This document shows positions 14,316 to 19,131 of a stretch of 19,131 nucleotides of DNA, piece after piece. The notes under the pieces are model-generated. The model made no database searches. It was not told where the DNA came from and saw only the letters and a program-made list of their open reading frames with translations. How positions within the stretch are numbered: the first letter of the stretch is position 1; the number at the start of each line of letters is the position of its first letter. The stretch is from an uncultured Oscillospiraceae bacterium (GTDB lineage: Bacteria > Bacillota > Clostridia > Oscillospirales > Acutalibacteraceae). The position numbers and the translations under genes are program-made. The stretch spans positions 1 to 19,131 of the forward strand of contig URYX01000013.1 of the NCBI GenBank assembly GCA_900552225.1, read 5' to 3'.

Positions 14316-14927
14316 ATGAAACTGATTACTGTCAGCCGTGAGTTCGGCAGCGGCGGCCGTGAGCTGGCCAAGCGCCTGTCGGATGCTCTGCAGATTCCCT
14401 ATTATGACCGCGAAATCCTGACGGAAATTGCCCGTCAGGCTGAGCTGGATGAGGACTACGTCAACCGGACGCTGGAGCAGGGGCTGCAGCCGGCGGTGCC
14501 GCTGCATTTCGCCAACAGCTTCTACGGCCCGACCACTGCTATGACCGCCCAACTGTTCGGTGTACAGCAAAAAATTCTGCGCAGTCTGGCGGAGCGGGGC
14601 GACTGCGTAATCGTCGGACGTGCGGCAGATGCCGCGCTGGCCGAATTCCACCCGCTGCGGCTGTTTGTGTACGCCGATGAGCCGTCCAAGATCGCGCGCT
14701 GCCGCGAGCGGGCCGCGGAGGGGGAAGCCCTGAGCGACCGCGTGCTCCGGCGGGAAATGCGCCGCATCGACAAGGGCCGGGCCTCAGCCTATGCCCTGTT
14801 TTCCTCCACTCACTGGGGGGATAAGGCCAACTATGACCTGTGCATCAACACTTCACATGTGATTATCAAGGAGATGGTACCTTCGCTGGCGGCGTATGCC
14901 GAGCGTTGGTTTCAAAAGGAAGTATGA
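14316..14927 (+). CDS. Cytidylate-kinase-like family protein
   Basis: A 203-residue cytosolic P-loop protein of the cytidylate-kinase-like family common in Clostridia. The N-terminus ITVSREFGSGGRELAKRLSDAL matches the family, with GSGGRELAKRL as a modified Walker A lacking the usual GK(S/T), and YYDREIL following. VIVGRAADAAL and the arginine-rich lid segment (IARCRERAAEGEAL) are kinase-like; the NYDLCINT strand near the end is typical. Whether it phosphorylates CMP is not established for this branch. It starts at ATG 14316 with GGAGG 8 nt upstream and overlaps the MATE gene by four bases. Confidence 0.88.
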   Translation: MKLITVSREFGSGGRELAKRLSDALQIPYYDREILTEIARQAELDEDYVNRTLEQGLQPAVPLHFANSFYGPTTAMTAQLFGVQQKILRSLAERGDCVIVGRAADAALAEFHPLRLFVYADEPSKIARCRERAAEGEALSDRVLRREMRRIDKGRASAYALFSSTHWGDKANYDLCINTSHVIIKEMVPSLAAYAERWFQKEV

Positions 14928-16267
14928 AGGTTCAACTGTCGGATTATTTTACCTATAAGAAGCTGCTGCGCTTTGTGCTGCCGTCGGTGGTGATGATGGT
15001 ATTCACCTCCATTTACGGCGTAGTGGACGGACTGTTCGTGTCCAATTTTGCCGGAAAGACCGCCTTTGCCGCCATCAACCTGGTGATGCCGTTTGTGATG
15101 GTGCTCGGCGGCATCGGCTTCATGATCGGTGCCGGCGGCACGGCGCTGGTTTCCAAAATTCTCGGAGAGGGCGACCGTGAGCGGGCCAATCGCTGTTTTT
15201 CCATGATGGTGCTGCTGACGCTGATTCTCGGAGTGCTGCTGTCGGTTGTCGGAGTGCTCTTTATGCGTCCGGTGGCGCGGTTCCTCGGAGCCACCGACGG
15301 GATGATGGACGACTGCGTGCTGTACGGACGCATCGTGACCGGATTTACGGTCACCTTTATGCTGCAAAACGTATTCCAGAGTTTCCTGATTGCCGCGGAA
15401 AAGCCGCACCTCGGACTGGCGGCCACCGTGGCGGCCGGCGTTACCAATATGGCGCTGGATGCTCTGTTTGTCGCGGGCTTCGGGTGGGGCGTGGCCGGTG
15501 CCGCCGTGGCCACCGGCCTCAGCCAGTGCGTCGGCGGGCTGTTCCCACTGATCTATTTTCTCCGCCCGAACAGCAGCCTGCTGCGGCTGGTGAAAACCGG
15601 GCTGGACGGGCGCGTTTTGCTGAAGGCCTGTGCCAACGGCTCCTCCGAGCTGATGAACAACATCTCCTCCTCCGTGGTCGGCATGATCTATAATTTTCAG
15701 CTGCTGCGGTATATCGGAGAGGACGGCGTGTCCGCCTATGGAGTGCTGATGTACGTGCAGTTTATTTTTGTTGCCATCGACATCGGCTATGCCATCGGCT
15801 GCGCCCCGGTAATCGGCTATCATTACGGGGCCGGTCATCCGTCCGAGCTGAAAAATATGCTGCGGAAAAGCACCCTGCTGATGGGCGGCACCGGCATCGT
15901 CATGGCGGTGGCAGCGGCGGCTCTGGCGCGACCGCTGGCGCTGCTGTTTGTCGGCTATGACCCGACACTGTGTGCGCTGACGCAGCACGCCTTCCGGCTG
16001 TTTTCCTTCGCCTTCCTGCTGGCCGGCTTCAACATTTTTGTGTCCTCGTTTTTTACCGCACTCAACAACGGTGCGGTTTCTGCCGCCGTGTCCTTTCTGC
16101 GGACGCTGGTATTTCAGACGGCCTCGGTGCTGCTGCTGCCGGAGCTGATCGGCGTGGACGGCATCTGGTGGGCTATCACGGTGGCAGAGGTGTTCGCCTT
16201 CGTGATTTCGCTGCTGTTTCTGTTCGTCAAGAGGAGGCAATACCATTATATGGGCACCAAGGTCTGA
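14924..16267 (+). CDS. MATE family efflux transporter
   Basis: A 447-residue multi-pass membrane protein of the MATE family, which exports drugs or metabolites against Na+ or H+ gradients. About twelve hydrophobic segments are visible. The first repeat begins FVLPSVVMMVFTSIYGVVDGLFVSNF with the GADGLxV-like and MxxGxGG (MIGAGGTALVSKILGEGD) features of the family; the second begins after about residue 230, with ELMNNISSSVVGMIYN and the APVIGYHYGAG motif. Substrate cannot be read from sequence. The ATG overlaps the kinase stop (ATGA) and AAAAGGA sits only 3 nt before it, so translation is probably coupled to the upstream gene. Confidence 0.92.
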   Translation: MKVQLSDYFTYKKLLRFVLPSVVMMVFTSIYGVVDGLFVSNFAGKTAFAAINLVMPFVMVLGGIGFMIGAGGTALVSKILGEGDRERANRCFSMMVLLTLILGVLLSVVGVLFMRPVARFLGATDGMMDDCVLYGRIVTGFTVTFMLQNVFQSFLIAAEKPHLGLAATVAAGVTNMALDALFVAGFGWGVAGAAVATGLSQCVGGLFPLIYFLRPNSSLLRLVKTGLDGRVLLKACANGSSELMNNISSSVVGMIYNFQLLRYIGEDGVSAYGVLMYVQFIFVAIDIGYAIGCAPVIGYHYGAGHPSELKNMLRKSTLLMGGTGIVMAVAAAALARPLALLFVGYDPTLCALTQHAFRLFSFAFLLAGFNIFVSSFFTALNNGAVSAAVSFLRTLVFQTASVLLLPELIGVDGIWWAITVAEVFAFVISLLFLFVKRRQYHYMGTKV

Positions 16268-16321
16268 TCCGGGTCGGCTGTGCCGCCTGCGGTTGAAATT
16301 ATACGGAGGGATGTTTAAGTC

Positions 16322-17401
16322 ATGAACCGAAAGAATTCTGTCCCCACCCGCCTGCTGGCCGTCTGCGCGGCCGCGGCTCTGCTCAGCGGCTGTACGGCGG
16401 CCCCGTCCGTTTCACAGACGGAGAGCGGCACCTCCGGCACCGTGGCCACGGTGCCGACCTCCACGGCCGTCACCACAACGACCACGGCGGCCCCGATTCC
16501 GACCGTCCCCGACAGCGGGGAGGACGGCCACTGGAATAACCAGCTGTATATCTGGAATCACGCCGCCTTTGAGATGTTTTACGGCGGGGAGACCGGCGCG
16601 CGGGAGTATGCCGAGACCGTCTCCTCGGTCAAGCAGTATGTCCCGCAGGTGACGGTCTATAATATGGTGGTGCCGAACCACTCGGCCTTCGGCCTGCTCG
16701 AGCGGATTCTGCGGGAGGAGGGCTGCTCCTCCCAGAGGGAGATCACCCAAACCGTCTATGCCTCCTATACGGCGGATATCCGCGCCGTGGACATTTTCGA
16801 TGTGCTGGACCGCCACAAGGACGAATATCTCTATTTCAACACGGATACCCATTGGGCTCCGCTCGGGGCCTACTACGCCTACACGAAGTTCTGTGAGGTT
16901 GCGGGTGTACCGGTACGGGACATCGCGGATATGGAGACCTCGGTGTCGGACGATGAATTTTACGGCTACCTGTACTATCTGACGGAGGATCCGGCGCTCG
17001 AGGGCCATGCCGACCGTATTGACCTCTATGAGCCGCCCGTGAATTACACCGCCTATCTGGCGGCGGACAGCGTCAATTTCAGCGAGGTCAGCGGCGTCAA
17101 CTCGCCGTATATCGGCGTCGGCTACGGCATTTTTGCCTGGGGGGATCAGCCCTGCATGAAGGTGGTCAACCACGACGGCAGCTCCGGCCGCCGGGTTTGC
17201 ATTGTCAAGGATTCCTACGGCAACGCCATGGTACCGTTTCTCGTCTCCTCCTTCGATGAGACGCATGTGATCGATTTCCGCCATTTTACGGGAAATCTCG
17301 CGGACTACTGCCGGGAGCAGGGCATCACCGATCTGCTGTTTTTCAATAATGTGATGTCTGCCTATTCCCAGCCGGAAAAGCTCGCGGCGCTGTTCGACTG
17401 A
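16322..17401 (+). CDS. DHHW/AlgX-like SGNH-fold lipoprotein
   Basis: A 359-residue predicted lipoprotein. The lipobox LLSGC puts the lipidated cysteine at C24, followed by a Thr-rich linker to about residue 65. The rest resembles the DHHW family, relatives of the alginate acetyltransferases AlgX/AlgJ: TDTHW at 174-178 gives the D175/H177 pair, and VKDSYGNAMVPFL gives the candidate nucleophile S298, which together match the Asp-His-Ser triad of AlgX. It may transfer or remove acetyl groups on an extracellular polysaccharide; the target is unknown and no MBOAT acetyl-transporter gene is in the window. GGAGGG lies 11 nt before the ATG. It starts 54 nt after the MATE gene and a strong terminator follows. 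Confidence 0.83.
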   Translation: MNRKNSVPTRLLAVCAAAALLSGCTAAPSVSQTESGTSGTVATVPTSTAVTTTTTAAPIPTVPDSGEDGHWNNQLYIWNHAAFEMFYGGETGAREYAETVSSVKQYVPQVTVYNMVVPNHSAFGLLERILREEGCSSQREITQTVYASYTADIRAVDIFDVLDRHKDEYLYFNTDTHWAPLGAYYAYTKFCEVAGVPVRDIADMETSVSDDEFYGYLYYLTEDPALEGHADRIDLYEPPVNYTAYLAADSVNFSEVSGVNSPYIGVGYGIFAWGDQPCMKVVNHDGSSGRRVCIVKDSYGNAMVPFLVSSFDETHVIDFRHFTGNLADYCREQGITDLLFFNNVMSAYSQPEKLAALFD

Positions 17402-17438
17402 GCGTCCTCTGCCTCTGTACGGCATTCGTATGATCCTG

Positions 17439-17481
17439 TGTCCTCGGCACGGCGGAAGAGCCGCGCCGAGGACATTTTTTT
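17439..17481 (+). terminator. Strong terminator of the kinase-MATE-lipoprotein operon
   Basis: A stem of TGTCCTCGGC plus CGGC on the 5' side (17439-17453) with GCCG plus GCCGAGGACA (17460-17474), one A/C mismatch and a 6-nt loop, followed by seven T (17475-17481). Confidence 0.92.
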
Positions 17482-17510
17482 GCGGCCGTGCCCGCTCTAC
17501 GCTGCGTAGG

Positions 17511-17540
17511 TTGCCGTCTGCCGCCCGGCCGGGGTATAAT
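17511..17540 (+). promoter_or_regulatory. Promoter of the XRE/SOR-like gene
   Basis: TTGCCG (17511-17516), 18-bp spacer, perfect TATAAT (17535-17540), 26 nt before the ATG. No clear operator palindrome is visible, although an XRE protein often controls its own promoter. Confidence 0.75.
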
Positions 17541-17566
17541 CGAGGGCAGGGAGGGAGGTGAGATTT

Positions 17567-18211
17567 ATGGATCCTTATGTTACGGGAGCCGCCGTCAAAG
17601 CACTGCGGGAGCAGCGCGGACTGACACAGCTGCAGCTGGCCGAACGGCTGTCGGTCAGCGATAAGACGGTCTCCAAGTGGGAAACAGGCCGGGGCTATCC
17701 GGATATCACACTGCTGGAGCCGCTGGCGGATGCCCTGTCCGTATCGGTGGCCGAGCTGCTTTCCGGTTCTCCGATCCGCAACGCCAACATTTCCGCTCAT
17801 ATGCCGCGTTCCTGTTTCTATGTCTGCCCGGTCTGCGGCAATATTCTCCACAGCATGGGAGAGGCGGCCGTGACCTGCCACGGCATAGCCCTCCGCCCCG
17901 CCGAGGCGGAGCGGCCGGATGAGACGCATGCCTTCCGGATCGAGAGCGTGGAGGACGAGTGGCATGTGCAGCTGTCGCATCCCATGCACAAGCAACATTT
18001 CATTTCGTTCCTGGCCGCCGTCTCCGCCGACCGGATGGAGCTTGTGAAGCTGTATCCGGAGGGGCCTGCCGAGGCCCGGTTCCGGCGCAGCGGAGTGACC
18101 CGCTTTCTGGCCTACTGTAACCGGGACGGCCTGTTTTTCGCGGATGCTCCGCGTATGGCACGTACCGCACGGCGCACCCTGCTCCCGTCTCCGCAGGAGG
18201 GCGGCGTGTGA
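17567..18211 (+). CDS. XRE-family regulator fused to a desulfoferrodoxin/superoxide-reductase-like domain
   Basis: A 214-residue two-part protein. Residues 10-62 form a Cro/CI-type helix-turn-helix (LTQLQLAERLSVSDKTVSKWETGRGYPD). Residues 83-195 follow the order of desulfoferrodoxin: a CPVC motif (C87, C90) and C104-H105 where desulforedoxin centres have CC, then ETH with H121, SHPMHKQH with H138 and H144, and AYCNRDG with C184. In active superoxide reductase the iron site has four His and one Cys ending in CNxHG; here the last His is replaced by D187, and the EKH lysine by T. It is therefore likely a redox or metal sensor rather than an enzyme. HTH-SOR fusions are a known class. ATG 17567 follows GGAGGTGA; an in-frame GTG at 17558 lies inside that site. 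Confidence 0.88.
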   Translation: MDPYVTGAAVKALREQRGLTQLQLAERLSVSDKTVSKWETGRGYPDITLLEPLADALSVSVAELLSGSPIRNANISAHMPRSCFYVCPVCGNILHSMGEAAVTCHGIALRPAEAERPDETHAFRIESVEDEWHVQLSHPMHKQHFISFLAAVSADRMELVKLYPEGPAEARFRRSGVTRFLAYCNRDGLFFADAPRMARTARRTLLPSPQEGGV

Positions 18212-18223
18212 GCCGCTTTCGGA

Positions 18224-18269
18224 CAACAAAAAGAAGCCGCTCCCTTGCAGGAACGGCTTCTTTTTGTTG
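18224..18269. terminator. Bidirectional terminator between the XRE/SOR-like gene and csp
   Basis: A perfect 16-bp stem, CAACAAAAAGAAGCCG (18224-18239) with its complement (18254-18269). The arms are themselves T-rich on each strand (CTTCTTTTTGTTG), the classic layout for convergent genes. Confidence 0.93.
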
Positions 18270-18287
18270 ACTTATACCGTCGGGAAC

Positions 18288-18500
18288 TTAGGCCGGGCGC
18301 ACTTCAATTGCACGCATTTTGCCGCTGTCCTTCGGATCCGGCTCGGTGGAGAAGGTCACCTTCTGGCCCTCAGCCAGCGTCTTATAGCCGTCCACGAGGA
18401 TGGAGGAGAAGTGCACAAACACGTCGCCGCTTCCGTCGTCGTTGGTGATAAAGCCGTAGCCCTTTTCCGCGTTGAACCATTTTACAGTACCGGTAAACAT
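18288..18500 (-). CDS. Cold-shock protein
   Basis: A 70-residue single cold-shock domain that binds single-stranded RNA and DNA and loosens RNA structure. RNP1 is KGYGFI (13-18) and RNP2 VFVHF (27-31); the start MFTGTVKWFNAEKGYGF is canonical. The C-terminus (MRAIEVRPA) differs from the usual QAxNV ending. Start ATG 18500 has GGGAGG 10 nt upstream; an in-frame start at 18518 is rejected because it contains that site. It is monocistronic, with a consensus promoter, a ~120-nt leader bearing a terminator-like hairpin, and a shared terminator. Confidence 0.96.
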   Translation of the reverse strand: MFTGTVKWFNAEKGYGFITNDDGSGDVFVHFSSILVDGYKTLAEGQKVTFSTEPDPKDSGKMRAIEVRPA

Positions 18501-18540
18501 AAAGAGATAGCCTCCCAAGAAATATTTGTACTCAGGGTAA

Positions 18541-18599
18541 AAACAAAAATCTCACGCCGGCGATCCATCGTAACCAGCATGGACTCGCTATGCGTGAGA
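18541..18599 (-). promoter_or_regulatory. Terminator-like hairpin in the csp mRNA leader
   Basis: On the minus strand TCTCACGC (18599-18592) pairs with GCGTGAGA (18557-18550); inside, GCGA-g-TCCAT pairs with ATGGATCGC. The hairpin is followed by TTTTTGTTTTT. It lies about 23 nt after the inferred start of transcription and about 40 nt before the csp ATG, so it could end transcription early or act as a temperature-sensitive leader structure. Confidence 0.7.
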
Positions 18600-18628
18600 A
18601 CAAAGCCATTATCATGAATACAACGGGA

Positions 18629-18657
18629 ATCATACCATGTTTTCCGCCGCTTGTCAA
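18629..18657 (-). promoter_or_regulatory. Sigma-A promoter of csp
   Basis: On the minus strand perfect TTGACA (18657-18652), 17-bp spacer, TATGAT (18634-18629). Predicted start of transcription near 18622. Confidence 0.88.
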
Positions 18658-18898
18658 GAGGGGAAACCGGGCAAAACCGAAGAAAACCGAAAAAGAAACG
18701 TCATCTTTGCAGAAAACCGTTTGGGGGGGACGGGCCCCTTTCCCCGAAAAAGCACGAAGTCTGTCGCATGGGCCGCCTGCGGGAAGCGGAGATGCCGTCA
18801 TCCGGCCCAGTATCGCCCGACAACAGGCGGCCGGTCCGGAGGCTGCGCTCCCGGTGCGGAATTTTTCGGGACTTCCTTCGATTTTTTGCATTTTTCTC
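18658..18898. other. Intergenic stretch between the csp and tRNA-Tyr promoters
   Basis: About 240 nt with no supported gene. It contains a 9-bp inverted repeat, GGCCGCCTG (18771-18779) with CAGGCGGCC (18824-18832), around a 44-nt loop, and G-rich/C-rich runs near 18724-18746. No T tract follows the repeat, so a terminator is unlikely. Confidence 0.45.
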
Positions 18899-18927
18899 TT
18901 GACATTTCCGGGCACACATGGTATAGT
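18899..18927 (+). promoter_or_regulatory. Sigma-A promoter of tRNA-Tyr
   Basis: Perfect TTGACA (18899-18904), 17-bp spacer, TATAGT (18922-18927); expected start near 18934, giving a 5' extension of about 36 nt removed by RNase P. Confidence 0.9.
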
Positions 18928-18969
18928 ATCACTTGCTGTGGCGCACGTCACGGTGTCAACTGCATATGG

Positions 18970-19054
18970 GGGGGAATTCCCGAGCGGCCAAAGGGGGCAG
19001 ACTGTAAATCTGTTGTCACTGACTTCGGTGGTTCGAATCCACCTTCCCCCACCA
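18970..19054 (+). tRNA. tRNA-Tyr (anticodon GUA)
   Basis: A complete class II tRNA of 85 nt. The acceptor stem GGGGGAA pairs with TTCCCCC, the D arm is CCC/GGG, the anticodon stem GCAGA/TCTGT encloses loop CTGTAAA with GTA at the anticodon positions, a short variable stem GTC/GAC follows, and the T arm GGTGG-TTCGAAT-CCACC is perfect. CCA is encoded. It has its own promoter and terminator and no neighbouring tRNA within the window. Confidence 0.97.
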
Positions 19055-19089
19055 ATCGAACGCAGACTTTGTCTGCGTTCGATTTTTTT
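19055..19089 (+). terminator. Terminator of tRNA-Tyr
   Basis: A perfect 13-bp stem, ATCGAACGCAGAC with its complement, around a TTT loop and followed by seven T, beginning directly after the encoded CCA. Confidence 0.95.
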
Positions 19090-19131
19090 GTGTCCGCAGT
19101 ATTCGCCGCACGGTTTCAGCGGGTGGGCCGG

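Noticed and set aside
14912..16246. Open frame antisense to the MATE gene
   Set aside because: His/Gln-rich shadow of a membrane protein gene, without start signals.
16412..18229. Long open frame on the minus strand (605 codons)
   Set aside because: It runs antisense across both the DHHW lipoprotein and the XRE/SOR-like gene and through a strong terminator; composition is not protein-like.
18532..18951. Open frame upstream of csp on the minus strand
   Set aside because: It overlaps the csp leader, the csp promoter and the tRNA promoter on the other strand; no ribosome site.
1..19131. CRISPR arrays, insertion sequences, prophage or integrase genes
   Set aside because: No regularly spaced direct repeats, transposase or phage motifs were seen; the tRNA-Tyr gene has no adjacent integrase or duplicated 3' end within the window.

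Overview
The window reads as chromosomal DNA of a GC-rich member of the Clostridia, most likely Oscillospiraceae/Ruminococcaceae. The grounds are the mix of genes: a YerC-type TrpR-like regulator, DegV, a SpoIID-family protein, a cytidylate-kinase-like protein, a DHHW lipoprotein and an XRE regulator fused to a superoxide-reductase-like domain. Strong Shine-Dalgarno sites, sigma-A promoters with 17-bp spacers and GTG/TTG starts agree with this. Species assignment is inference. I see no insertion sequence, prophage, integrase or CRISPR array; this looks like ordinary core chromosome with a few lineage-specific genes.

Layout. Positions 67-3279 (+): a Na+/phosphate cotransporter with a PhoU-like tail, then yerC and degV, each with its own promoter. 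Positions 3390-6946 (-): a ROK-family sugar-kinase-like protein, a structured 384-nt intergenic region, a YjjG-type HAD phosphatase and type I GAPDH. Positions 7179-7847 (+): a small protein resembling a worn-down histidine-kinase ATPase domain, overlapping tail-to-tail a membrane protein that follows citrate synthase on the minus strand (7796-10103). Positions 10258-13833 (+): a cell-envelope group made of a SpoIID-family lytic transglycosylase, a D-Ala-D-Ala carboxypeptidase, a small conserved protein and a membrane-anchored nuclease; the last three are coupled by ATGA overlaps. Positions 14316-17401 (+): a cytidylate-kinase-like protein, a MATE transporter and a DHHW/AlgX-like lipoprotein, probably one operon ending at a strong terminator. 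Positions 17567-18211 (+): the XRE/superoxide-reductase-like fusion. Positions 18288-18500 (-): a cold-shock protein with a long structured leader. Positions 18970-19054 (+): tRNA-Tyr(GUA) with its own promoter and terminator.

Functionally the window mixes central carbon metabolism (GAPDH, citrate synthase, ROK kinase), phosphate and lipid housekeeping (Na/Pi transporter, DegV), envelope and extracellular enzymes (SpoIID, carboxypeptidase, nuclease, DHHW lipoprotein) and stress regulation (Csp, SOR-like regulator). The points most worth a second look are the SOR-like regulator with altered metal ligands, the terminator-like hairpin inside the csp leader, the structured RNA-like region at 4776-5159, and the nuclease with a C-terminal Cys/His metal-site-like tail coupled to a cell-wall carboxypeptidase.
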